NCBI GenBank assembly: GCA_964035545.1
Contig: OZ037765.1
Span: 5,464,198-5,528,197, forward strand
Direction: 5' to 3'
DNA length: 64,000 bases
Origin: Bugula neritina
Taxonomy: Eukaryota > Bryozoa > Gymnolaemata > Cheilostomatida > Bugulidae
Position 1 is the stretch's first letter; each line of letters opens with the position of its first letter. Both the position numbers and the translations under genes were made by a program. The notes beneath the pieces were generated by a model. It was not told the origin of the DNA and did no database searches. It worked only from the letters and a program-made list of their open reading frames with translations. Positions 39,001 through 51,000 of the stretch are shown piece after piece.

Positions 39001-40404
39001 TGTGCAGGTTGCCTAGGCTTGTGGTCAATACAGATTCATGGGGGGATTATATTTCATAATGTAATCTGTTATACTTTTAGCAAGCCATGGATGACACATT
39101 CTATCTCTCCAACATAGTTCCCCAGAATATAGACAACAACTCGGGCTTCTGGAATAGACTAGAAACTTATTGCAGAGATTTAACAGAACAGTTTGATAAA
39201 GTCCACGTGATATCTGGCCCTCTCTATCAAGTCAATGAGGTTGTAGGAAATAAGAAGTTCGTTAAATACGAGGTGAGTTGACAAGCACCTCTCGCTAGTT
39301 ACTTAATACGAGGTTGATGTGATGTGAGAAAGTATTTATTTTTATTTACCACCATTATTAAAGTAGCATTTCAAAACACCTATTTTTTGTAATATGACTC
39401 GTTTGAATTTTTACCAACGCCCAACTTGTCTGTCATAATGCAAGTATTTAAGATATGCATCTAAATACTTCACAAACAAGTCTTATACAGTGTATCTTTT
39501 GTGACAGTTTGATTTATAGCTGGTGAAAGAAGTAATGTAGATTTCAAGAAAAAGCTTCAAAAATAAACTGTTGCTGTATCTAACGAGACTAAATGATTAG
39601 TCATTGGTATCCATGGCGATGGATATTATTGACTTGCCAATGTGCATTATGTTGTGCAGCACCCTTTCTTCATGTCAAAGCAGGGTTGTGATCGTCACTT
39701 GAAATTCACGAAAAAATTCTTGGTTATCATTTTGTGGTCTCATCAATCAGTGATTTCGAGAGGTTTGCTACGTTAAGTTAGTCAGCTTATCGACATGGAC
39801 ATGTCCAATAATAAAATCACCAACATAGCTTGTGATTGCGATTGGTCATCTCACATGACTGAAGGATGGTAAGCAAAAACATGTGACATTGTCGGAACAA
39901 TTGTGGTTGTTTTGACTATATTTAGCTTATAATGCTTATTTGACGTGTTTTAACAATTTTCAGGTAATAGGAGACGGCAGGGTGCCTGCGCCAACTCACC
40001 TGTATAAAGTCGTGGCAGCCTTCAATGAAGGTTCACCAGAGAAAGCCGCTGTTGCTGCTTTTGTGGTACCAAATATCCCGATATCTCGAGAAGTCAGTGA
40101 ACTGGTCAAGTATGAAGTTAGCTTGGAGAGGCTCAAGTCTCTCACCGGGTTTTCATTTCACCCTCATTTATCAAGTCGAACTACTACTAACTTATGTGTT
40201 TCTGATCGTAATTCTTGCAAACTCAAAAGTTGGGAAGAATTGGAGTTATATTTTGCTATGAAGAAAGTGAAGTATGCCAAATCACAAAAAGATATAGATA
40301 CTGCTGTCGTCACTCTGAAGGATAATAATGTAAAATTTGATCAAAAACTGCTTTCGCAGATAGAGAAAAAACAAACGGAATTAAGGCATGCAACAAATGC
40401 GTAG
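36002..40404 (+). CDS. EXOG: EXOG-type mitochondrial endo/exonuclease (complete, 5 exons, 346 aa)
   Basis: Exons: 36002-36125, 36845-36988, 38239-38378, 39081-39272, 39964-40404. They total 1041 nt with TAG. It is a beta-beta-alpha-metal nuclease of the ENDOG/EXOG family, a 5'-exo/endonuclease of the mitochondrial inner membrane in vertebrates. Residues 12-32 form a hydrophobic N-terminal anchor. The catalytic motif SRGHM is at 122-126 (His general base), and TFYLSNIVPQNIDNNSGFWN follows with the metal-binding Asn region. VIGDGRVPAPTHLYKVV and AFVVPN are typical of the family. The C-terminal 100 residues are the EXOG-specific helical extension (SCKLKSWEELELYF...). SRGH instead of DRGH separates EXOG from ENDOG. 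The ATG at 36002 is preferred over an in-frame upstream ATG at 35966, because an acceptor-like TTTTTAG lies between them and the human start aligns here. Confidence 0.93.
36655..36800 (-). mobile_element. Degraded SINE-core-like fragment in EXOG intron 1
   Basis: On the minus strand it reads CCAGGAAGGGCGTCCGGC, close to the core GTTAGGAAGAGCATCC of the three full SINEs here, with a downstream CATTATCCAGCC-like part. No tRNA-like head is visible, so this is a fragment or a diverged family member. Confidence 0.35.
36989..38238 (+). other. EXOG intron 2 (1.25 kb)
   Basis: Donor G|GTGCCA and acceptor TTTTTCAG. AT-rich, with nothing recognised. EXOG introns 3 (38379-39080) and 4 (39273-39963) also lack recognised features, apart from a C-rich pyrimidine tract at about 38394-38432. 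Confidence 0.65.
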
Positions 40405-40681
40405 AGAAAAGCAAAGCATATTTGAAATGCTAAATACATTGAGCATGACAGTTGCTGTCGAAATTAATTTTAAAATTTTACAGCACTATAATAATAAAAT
40501 GTACATATTTATTACATAATTTTTTGTATGTGTTTTATAATTTTACATGAAAATATAACTCTGTTCAAACTTTTCCAGTTCACACTGTGATTGTGTAATT
40601 ATAAAACTACCAGTTTTGTTGAACAAAAATATGTTTATAATATATACTAAATATTGTATTGAGAGAGTAAATAAATATATA
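40405..40681. terminator. Shared 3' region of the convergent EXOG and Reeler-SEA genes
   Basis: Only 277 bp separate the two stop codons. A plus-strand AATAAA (40493-40498) suits EXOG and a minus-strand AATAAA (40512-40507) suits the opposite gene. Cleavage 10-30 nt after each signal would make the two 3' UTRs overlap slightly. Confidence 0.6.
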
Positions 40682-43600
40682 CTAGGCTCGAGAAAAGGCG
40701 TGGTTTTGGTGTCCGTTTTGATGATGGTGTCCGTTAGAGGCACCAGTTCTGCCATTACCATTGTCCATTGTTCGTAGAGGAATTCCGTAATCTTTTCTGG
40801 CTGCTCTCATCATTAGAAAACCATGTGATTTCCTTTGCCTGAAAAATAATGGAATTTCTACAAAACTGTGTGCCACAGAGCTTTAAATTACCTATATATT
40901 TTTTTGGCTTCTTGAACATATCTCAATTTCTGACTTGTTTCTTACTCATCAATTTAAAGTGCTTACCTCATGCAAATAACGACGATGGCCACTATAATAG
41001 CTATTCCAATTAGTCCAAATACCACAGCCAATACTATTTTAGTTGTGAGTGGTAGACCCACGACTTCCTCTTCTTTCTGCTGTACAACTGCAGACGTCTT
41101 GAGAGACCCTGGTGTCATGGTCAATTCTTCGCCTTTGATCTTAAGGCTTTTGTTGTCTTGTTCCAAAAACTTCTGAAGGTTGTTGATAGCATCGTCAGTG
41201 GTTAGTGCCTTCTTATCAGCAGGTGCTAATGTGAACTCTACATCTACGCTGCCTGTAGAATATGACCTTAGCACTTTACTTACTTGGTTTGTGTGTATTT
41301 GAATGCAATTGACACTATATTTTGTTTTTCAAGCTTTTATAGTCAATATTTTGCCATTGATAAATATTACTTCTGTGAAATGTCCGTCTAGATATTTTGT
41401 ACCAAAATGGTTTCGATTATTCTTGAATCTTACCTTTTGATAATTTGAGATTCTGAATTCGGTCCTCGTTGACTTTCATAATGGTAGCCAGTTGCGTCGT
41501 GACCTCCTGAACTGCTGTCTTGTAGTCGGTATCCACCAATGTATCGTAGTCTCCGGTTAGTTTAAAACTCACTAAATTTGGCTGATTGGTGGAGTCAGCA
41601 GGCTTGGTTGTAGCTACTGTGTCAGTAGCAGTTGTAGCTCGAGAGGTGGTAAATCTGAATGCTGTTGTACGGGTGGTTGTAGATTTTCTTGACGTAGTTG
41701 TGGTAATAGCTTCTGTGGAGTCAAAATGTGTCGTTTCTTGAGCTTCTGTACTTTCCATTGTGGTAGTGAAAGTAGCTGGAGATGTTGTCTGTTGTGTTGT
41801 CACGGTCGAAAATGTTGGCTCTGTTATATTTGGTTCGCTTGTGACACTCACTGTAAAATTTTCAGTAATTGGGACCAAATCACTTTCTGTAGTAGAACTT
41901 GTAGCACTTGTATAATCTGTACTTCCTGGCAGAAATTCAGTCGTGACATTTACCATATCTAGAGTTGTATTAAATTCTACTTCTGTAGTTGGTGTTCCAT
42001 AGTCTGCTGTTGTTAAAGTTTGATTTACGGGTGAGGTGTTGGTTATGGTTACATTATCATTTATCGTAGGTGTAGTAAAGTTTCTTGTTGAGTTGAAGTT
42101 AGGTTCTGTGGTTGTTTCCAGTGTTGTGTTACTGACTGCATCTGCCAGTGTTGTCTGTGGTACTGTAGCAAAATCCGTGAAGTTATTTGTTGAATTGGTC
42201 AAGGTGGGTTGCTCTGTTATATCTGCACTCTCTGTTCCATTGTTTAAAGTGGCTGGTGTTAATGTTCCATTAACTGCTGGCTCTGTGGTATTTTGCAATT
42301 CTGCTATTGCTGTGGTAAACTCGGTTCCCGGAATGTTTTGATCTGTTGAATTGTTTGTTGTAGTTAGGGTTGCATTCTGATTGCTAGTTGGTAAAAAGAC
42401 TGTGACATTCACTGATTCTGTAGTCGGTCCTGTGCTGTTGGTCATGTTAAGAGTAGAACCCCGTGAACTTGTATTCAACACTGTCGTTGCATTTTCAAAT
42501 GGTAGAGATGTTGTGATTGATAATGGTTGGGTTGACTCGTTGGTGATGTTCTCCAGAGGGTTCGACACTTCTGAAGTACCGTTGAATAGCTGGGTTGTAA
42601 ACTGATCAGATACAATTGTGCTGTTAATCGATGTGTCTGTACTTTGCTCTAAAATTGGTGTTATTGTAGTTTCATTGGTAGCTGTCGTATTTAAATCGAT
42701 TTCGGAGTGCCGAGAAACAGCTTCAGTTGTATTAAAGCCTGGTGGTGTCACTGTGTTCTCCACCAGAGTTGTCAAGTTCTGGTGCTCAGACAGTGGGCTC
42801 AAAGTTGATGTTGAGTTTTGCAGTGATGACTGGTTGCTAACTGTAAATCCGTCTGCTACTGTGCTACTTGCATTCACTATTGACTCTGGTTCTGACACTG
42901 TTACATTTAGAGGTGCAACAGTTACATTTAAAGATGTAGTTACTGTCTCCAAAACAGTTTGTGTTTCATTAATGGTGGTATTGGCAGTTTGGTTGTAGAA
43001 AGTTTCTATTGTAGACAAAGGAGGGAATTCAGTTGGAATGTTGGTTGCTACTGTAGTAGAATTAAAATCCAACAATGGATCTGTGGTTGGTAAGAAATCT
43101 GCAACTGACGTATTCTGGCTCAAAATTTCCTGTATTCCAGTTGAGGAATTAAATGCTTCAGTATGTGGTGTTGTTGTCAACAGATCTATGGTTGGTAAGA
43201 AGTCTGCAGCCGATGTATTCTGGGTCGAAATTTCCTGTATTCCGGCTGATGAATTAAGTACTCCTGGAAGTGTGGTTAGTCCTGTATCTGTCAGCGATAC
43301 ATTACCTGGAGTTGTTTCAGCATGTACAACAGCTCCTGGTCCAGCAAGAAGCTCAGTATCATTAGTTTGTCCACCAGTAGGTGGTGTTGTTGACAACGAA
43401 TCTATGGTTAGTAAAAAGTCTGATGTATTCTGGGTTAAAAGTTCCGGTATTCCAGTTGATGAATTAAGTGCTTCAGTAAGTGGTGTTGTTAACAAGAAGT
43501 CTATGGGTGGTAAAACGTCTGCAGCCGATGCATTCTGGGTCACAAGTTCCGATATTCCAGTTGATGAATTAAGTGCTTCAGTAAGTGGTGTTGTTAACAA

Positions 43601-46600
43601 GACGTCTATGGGTGGTAAGGCGTCTGCAGCCGATGCATTCTGGGTCACAGGTTCCGATATTCCAGTTGATGAATTAAGTACTTCAGCAAGTGGTGTGGTT
43701 GAGAATGGATCCACTGGTGGTAAAAAGTCCGCAGCTGATGTATTCTGGGTCACAATTTCCTGTATTCCTGTTGATGAATTCAGTACTTCAGTAAGTGGTG
43801 TTGTTGATGAAACAGTCAACAGTGTTTCAGTTAGATTGGCTGTACTTTCTGAGAAAAGAGTGGCATTGTTGGTAGAAAGTGGAATGATGGTTGAAGGTAG
43901 GTTGGTTGGGAAGTTTTGAGGAGTAGTAGATGGAGTTTCAGTGGATGAAGCTGTAACTGTTATTTGCCTTGATAAAGGTAACGAGGTAACACCACTCCAA
44001 AATTGTTGTCGGATTCGAACAACATGAGCTCTAAAAAATAAAAAAATATTTAAAGTGTATGCATATTTATTTTATTAGTTAGTTTTAAACCTGTGTTTTG
44101 ATTATTCTGCTCAACTTTGTAATTATTCAAGTAAAGTCATTTCTGTGAGGTTTTTCTAGATATCTATAATTCTGAACAATATTGCATATTTTACTCAAAA
44201 AACAGATTTAATCTATCCTTGCTCATTCTATTGTGTTCTATTAAGTTTAATCTGGACATCTCTTCATAAATGTATTTTACGTACTCAAAGTGAAAGCTGC
44301 TATTGAATCCAGCTGGTACTTTGAAGGTCATTTCTGTTTGTAAACTGTTGAGAGGCGTGGAGTGGGCCAGAGCGTTGGACTGTTGTCCAGGGCATACTGT
44401 CACGAAATCATCAAAGCTGCAATCTCTAGTTTGTAAGCTACCTGAGGCAGTCCAGGAGCCTAAAGAGCATATCTGCCCTTCTTGTTGAGCCCAAATCAGA
44501 ACTCCATTGAAGGGCTTGTCATCTGTACTTCGAAGTAAAACTACAATCACATGTACAACTGATGTACCTAGCATGTATATTCAAGCTTTAGTTCACATAT
44601 ATTATTATGGATGCTATGATTACTGACTTTTTTCCATTTACTTTCTTAGAAAAAGTCCCTTATGAATATTTTCAAGCTACATAACGTGAATTGATCGACT
44701 TGAATTACTGTAAGAAGTTGGTGGTTATTTATGACTTGTGTCCCAATTCACTAAGCAGGAAATTTTTAGTCTTAATCCAAAGTATCTTGGTTACAAATCA
44801 CTTTTTTTATCAGCCTTTTGTCCACCAAAGTTTTGAAAAGTTTCATGTCTGCCTCAGTTATGACTGAATAATTTTTAAAAGATTAGCTTTATTTTTAATC
44901 AAAGATACTAATAGTAGATGCAGGTGCGCATATAAGAGAGTACAATAAGTTAGTGTATTGTTATACTGGCCTACTTGATAGTCTAACTAGAAAACTTTCT
45001 TATGATGAATATTATATTAAAGCTGCTATCAATCACATTGTTTACCTACAATAATTGCGTTGTTCATGGATAAAGGATCAATAATCCGATTATATAGATT
45101 CTAGACACCCTGACAACTATGAAAATATTTTCATCCAACGTAATAAGAACTTGTTTTTTCAGGGATTAGGGCGGCTCTGCTTTAGCTAGTTATTATAATA
45201 CTACCTAAAGTCTCAAACACTAGTTTACTATTACTCATTGTTCTGCTTGCATCATCTATGGTATATTGACAAATTTACCATTTTCCTTAGGAAAAGGTAG
45301 GTAACCAAAATATTATGTTCAAGTCTAATAATTGTCAACATTTACAAAGCATATCCTATTTTAAGCTGTTTTTTATCATTGAATCCTTTTTAGGTGAATG
45401 ATGTTACATCACATCTTTCAAAGGTTGTATATTTAAGATAATAAGATATTGTAAAAAGAGCAGCTGCACTAAAATTAATTGAAATCAAGACTAAAATAAA
45501 AATGAGAGTATTGTCTTGAATCTAGATGAGAGACAAATTTCTATTAAATTTATGATCAAGTATTCATATCTATGGAGGCACTAAAGTACTGAAATAAATC
45601 AAATATACTCCAAAAAGAAACGCCACTAACTAAATTAAAAACAAAAACACCATCAATTGAACTTCAAAGCATGAGACTTTTTGCAGTCAATCTACAGGGG
45701 ACACTATAAAAGAACATTCGGGTCTGCCTCCGTGTACAATATAATAAGGCAATACTGCCGCGGCACACATTTCAGCAACTAACTCATTAAGTCAAGGTTA
45801 GTTCATGGATCAATACTTGTGCAATAATATGTACTAAGGCTACAACCTGATGCTAAAGCTCTGTAAGCTACATACATGCTACACCCAGAAGCGGTATTAC
45901 AGTTGATGGAGTTGCCCCTTCTTGAAAAAAGTACTAAAAAATAGTATGTCAGTCTTCAGTTTAGTACAGACTGTGACCTACACTTGTAAACATTTCAAAT
46001 GTTAAATATTTTGGTTTCTAGTTTTATGAAAACAAATTTATGTGAGCGCAGTTGGATGACATCAAATGAAACATGTCTTTATACAAAGTTTTGGACTTAT
46101 ATGCGACTCTCTCCTTGATAAAACTGTTCCTCATATTCTGTAAACAGGATCAGATAGTAATAATCACAGGTGTGGTAAATATTAATAGCTATTATACTTC
46201 ATAAATCACTTTGTAAGCTTAAAGAAATTCCTATTTTGTTAAAAGAGCAACGTTTCAGTTGCAAAATCTATAGCACAGTCCATTAATTTCAAGACTGCGT
46301 CTACTCAATATGAAAATATTACATTACTGCATCGCTAGTGAATTTAAACAACATTTCAGGACCAGGTTTACGCTTTCCTTCAGATCCCAAAATATAATGC
46401 CTAGTTGATAGAAAATAAAGTCTCAAACCTGTGAACTGGTGTTTTGTTACAAAACTTAATTCTACATATGGAAAGTTGCATTCTTACTAGTCTAATAGCA
46501 TTATATTGTCTTTGATTATGTAATACTATTATATTCCAGTAAATAGGTTGTTTATACTCATCATGATGGCTTTACACAATCCTTAAGACTAGCTACAAAG

Positions 46601-48084
46601 CTTGTCAACAATTCATGCACATATGATAAATCCAACAGTAAATCCGGACTATTCAGGAATGTTATAAATCACACCCAAGTTTTCCTCTTATGCTTATTTT
46701 AGCTGTGCAGTCAGAAAATATAATTATGTACATATACATGTAATTAATTATATTTAAACAAATTTCAAACAATCATTTTTCACTTTTCTGGTAACAGTTA
46801 ATTTACAATTAATGAAAAACTCCTTAAGTTTGTCTCAGTAAACAAGGAGTGAATACTACATAGCTAAACATCAGCAAAATGACATTGCATAAATAATTCT
46901 CCATAATACACTGAAAAAATATTAAATCGGTTTATGGATACACATTTATTAGCTTTAATGTCAGTTTTGTAGTATACAATGGGGGGCCCTCCCCTCTCCC
47001 CTTTTCTACAAACGCAATTCAGTCATTAGCAGGGAGCAGAAGACAAACTGTGACCAACAAGTTATTTTGATGACAGGGGCAAGGGGTGATTTGAAATACT
47101 GTTATGTGCTTCTTCAAACTAATATTAATAAAACAGAATGATGCAAAAAGATTAGAATGATGAAATGAGGGTTTGAACTAATAATATGTTAATAATGGAA
47201 ATCCGGTAGTCTAATATGAGTATAGGCATTTCCTCATCTTAACCAATTTCAGATATTACCATTTTAATTGCTCTGTCTTTATGATAATTGATCACTAAGT
47301 ATTACTGAATGTTGGTTTGTGTATTGGTTAATGGTGGTGCATTGGCAGCGAATGTGGTAATATAAACATATATATGCATATAACAGCAGGGCAGCTTTAA
47401 AAAAATTGGCTTCAAAAGTTTTTATAAGTTATGAATATATATCCATATAAAAAGTTAAAAAAGCAGCAGATTTTCTTCTTTTAAATGCTTGTAATATAAC
47501 AAGGCTTTTAATAAATTAGGTCACATGAATAAGAGAGTCCACCTGGTTAATCCTTATAAGCAAACGGTCCCCAAAGTAGGCCTCCAAAGATACCTTGGAC
47601 AAGTGTTAGCATTGCTATATCTATTCACAATACTGGAGGTTTAACCTTTGATTGAATATAATTTACTATGTCACTACGTGAAAGTTACAACAAAAAGGCA
47701 AAAACTGAAAAAAAGTACTTTTAACTCAAAGAGAACTAAGGGATAGATAGGCTGCCTTAAACAATGCTTTCTTTGCCATCATCATGTGATCAATAATAAA
47801 ATATAATCTCAAGTACCAAGCTCTTAGGTATAAATCAAATCAGCCTACCAAAGCTCATGCCAAACCATACCTGTTAGAGTTTCTTCTTCAACAAAGTCTG
47901 TAGCAGGCGTAGAATCAGAGTGGTAGACATCAATGGTAAAAGGTGGAGGCGTCGCTTCTGGAGACATACCGTGTCCGTATGGTCCATACTGACAGGCATC
48001 CGATGGTACTCCACCACTACTATAACTCAAAACTGTTGGTAGAAATAACCAAACAAATAAAAATGAGCACCGACTGTACTTCAT
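40682..48084 (-). CDS. Reeler domain - mucin-like stalk - SEA domain type I membrane protein (complete, 5 exons, 1178 aa)
   Basis: Exons: 48084-47871, 44567-44285, 44030-41434, 41252-40967, 40838-40682; 3537 nt with TAG, all in phase. In order: signal peptide (about 1-20); Reeler domain (about 24-182) with GVPSDACQYGPYGHGMSP, PFNGVLIWAQ, CSLGSW, TRDC, and VRIRQQFW at its end; a Cys-poor Asn/Ser/Thr stalk (about 185-985) that starts with 35-residue tandem repeats and holds roughly fifty N-x-S/T sequons; a SEA domain (from about 988) whose autocleavage site GSVDV (G1032|S1033) straddles an intron; a transmembrane helix (about 1104-1125); and a 52-residue basic, His/Asn-rich tail. It should be a heavily glycosylated cell-surface protein that cleaves itself into two non-covalently held parts, like MUC1. 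Role and ligand are unknown. Donor GTACGT of exon 2 was chosen because only it keeps the frame. Confidence 0.87.
43069..43807 (-). repeat. 105-bp coding tandem repeat in the mucin stalk
   Basis: Four consecutive units of 35, 35, 35 and 33 codons start with [SL]TTPL.E.LNSSTG and contain TQN[TA]S and LPP.D. Two further units after an insertion are more diverged. Each unit keeps the same two N-glycosylation sequons. Confidence 0.85.
44568..47870 (-). other. Reeler-SEA gene intron 1 (3.3 kb)
   Basis: It splits the Reeler domain in phase 1 (donor G|GTATGG, acceptor ATGCTAG). AT-rich; no exon, transposon or RNA gene recognised. Confidence 0.7.
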
Positions 48085-51000
48085 TGCGGCAGGTGCTAAA
48101 TATACCCTAACGCCTCCTAGCAGACTTGTAAGTAGTCTTCACTGTTGGCTCTCTTCAGTACAATTGTAGATGTAGTCGAAAAATTTATCCAACTCGGCAC
48201 TTTCTCACTCACTGATGACTAGATGTGGAAGAACTAACCAACCTAGATAGCCGTTTATCGTGATCCTAGTGAATGGAGCCCTTTCTATTCAAGCTTAGAC
48301 TTTAGCCATATATAAATCTTTCACCTTACGGGGTTAATGAGTTAGCCTATCACATTAAAGCACCAATGAGTGGATTGATTGCTTGCAGCTCTATCCCAAT
48401 ATCTTGAGTGGATCAGATGGAAAACAGTATTTTATTGGAACCTGATTATTATAATGTTTTAGACACTAGCAAGGTTGTCATGGTTACATCATGTCACTTG
48501 AATTTGATTATTTTTTTGCAAAATACCGAGAGTAGGTGTTTTTACTTTTAAATCCACCTCTTCTGCATACATGGCTAGTGGTTGGTGTGTTTCGTTTTAG
48601 CTTTCACATCTTCTGAAAATCAGGCTAGATAATTCACCATGGTTACCATGAATTTTTCGCTGTAGAGTAGACAGTTTGGTGATTTCGTGAAGATCCCACT
48701 TGGTTATTAAGCTTATAATACAGCAATTTGTCTAGTAGAGTGCAAACATATTTTAGGCAGCTACAGCATCACCAATTATAGTTTCAAGCTGATTTCTTAC
48801 ATAAAAGTGATAAAACTACACAGTTAATATTAAATTAAGGTCAACATATAATAGATAGTATATAATTATTTTTCAACTATTTTTCTGCTGTTAAATCGTT
48901 GATGCGCTTTATATTATATTTCTACAGCTGCATTTAAAACAACTCAACTATGGTAGAATTTTAGTGCATGAGCCTGTTAAAACATTTGAAAGCTTACAAT
49001 GTTTCATTTAAGTGCAGTAGTGAAGGAATTTGACAGCCTAAGTTCTTTAATTCTATACTAAATGTTGTTTTTTGGTTAGAGTTGAAATTTTTACAAGAAA
49101 AGCCTCTTTTGCTATATTCCTTATCTAACATGGAGGCTTGTTTCAATGTCTCCATTACTGTACTTTCTTCCACACTTAATCTGCAGTATTTTGCTACCAC
49201 CCTGTTTGCTCTTTCTGTAGGCCAAGTGGTCCATTATAAAACATGCAAAATGGTAATGCTTTTTTAGTTACCCCATAAATATTCAATGCCACGTGTTTTG
49301 TTGTCATCTATTGTTTAAAATATGGAAATTTCTTGGTTTCAGGTAAAGCTTGCATAATATAAACCAACGGGCTTCTGTAGTTTTATTCAAAATAGACACA
49401 GCTGGGTGGAATTAAATAGTTTTTTTCTCTTTTAAAGTGTTTTGAAAATGAAAAAATATTCCAACATATTTTCAGTTTGCTATCTAATCTTGCCATACCA
49501 CTAGCAAACATTGACACGCTCGTGACTACTGTTGGCATCTTAAACCAGAATCATTTCATATACATACATAATTAAAGCTACTACTACAAACCATAACAAC
49601 TCTTACATAACAGCATATGGCTATATTGTGCTTAGTTAGACTGAGTTACGTATTATAATTATATTATACAAACAAGCCAAAAGCTTTTCAAGTGTTTACG
49701 GAATTCATTGAAAGGTATACTTAGTTGTTTACTTCTATTAGCAAACTATCTCAGTTGGTTCCTTTTGCATAAGATGTTACTGCTTACAGGATGGGTTTGT
49801 GAAATTGTTTGCGTAGTTTACTGTTCAGTATTAACCTAATAATTATAATACTAGGCAGGCATTTTATGCTAGAATATTGCCAGGAAGGTATTATTTTCTA
49901 AACGCATTTTGGGCGTTATCGACAATTTAATGACTAAAAGCAGTAAATAATTGCAGGAGGGGATTAGAAAAACTATTAGCTGTATTTTGCATAAATACTA
50001 AACTATGAAACCATTTTATTAGAATACTAGGAAAGTAGTTTCACTTATTATCTAGTAAATCAAATTATTTGCAAAGTCAAAAGGCAGAATTATAGCAGAA
50101 CGGTGTTGCACCAGCTACTAGTTGCTATATTATACAGGATATCAGCATTGTAGTGTAGAAGGAATTTCTTTTTTTATCTAATGCTTCAATTTATGTTAAT
50201 TTAGAAATTACAGTGGTAAAACTGCATATTACAATGCTATAGTGCATTATAGTGTCAGATTCGTCATCATGTACAATTTCAGCAGCTCTGAGATCAAACA
50301 GTCACGGAGAAGTTAGGAAACGTTTGGTTTCCAGCCAATACTTCAAACCGAATTCATTATAGACAATCGAAGAAATTAGATTATTGAATTCTTTTATTAT
50401 CAACTGCAGCTAAATAGCAAAATTCCTGTTAATATTTTTTTTTCTTGATTTAAAATTGAGTTGCAGTTGTAGCTTTTAGGAACAGTTGCCAAAATTGGGG
50501 CCAATCAGGTGTGTGTGATAATGTGTTAGCCTTAGGACCTGTCGATGATAGCTTTGGTTCTCTCAGCTTCAATCAACATGGTGGAAGAATTGAACCTGCA
50601 AGAACTTAAAATGCAAGCCAATTGATATGTTTGTACAATTAATACGTATTTCTCACGCAACAGCTTTGTAAGCAGCAAAGTATTTGGGTGTGCAAAATTC
50701 AATATCCTTATGCGTTACTATACTTGCGTGGCTAGCTGGTAATTGGTTTTATCTTTGTTTTGGCCAAGCTTTTAGAATATCGCGAAATTCTCACACTCGG
50801 TGAGAATTTGTCTTGGTATCTTGGTATTTGATCATCTAGAAGTTGAATTCTTATATCTGAGTAAGCACATTGAACTCAGAGAGTTGCCCTTGGGTTATGG
50901 TGAGATTCAAATAGACTTGAGAAGCTAATCTATGCTGGGTTGAGAGACATGAAGTATAGCCCAGTTGTTGATATATTGGTAATGTCTCATTAAATATCTT

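Noticed and set aside
43038-43919. Long plus-strand open frame of 293 codons opposite the mucin exon
   Set aside because: It mirrors the repeat of the Reeler-SEA stalk on the other strand. The minus-strand frame joins in phase to recognised Reeler and SEA domains, so this one is a shadow. The same holds for the other plus-strand frames at 42036-42998.
48994-49200. Minus-strand frame of 68 codons that looked slightly protein-like
   Set aside because: No domain, no splice partner and no neighbouring exon in phase were found.
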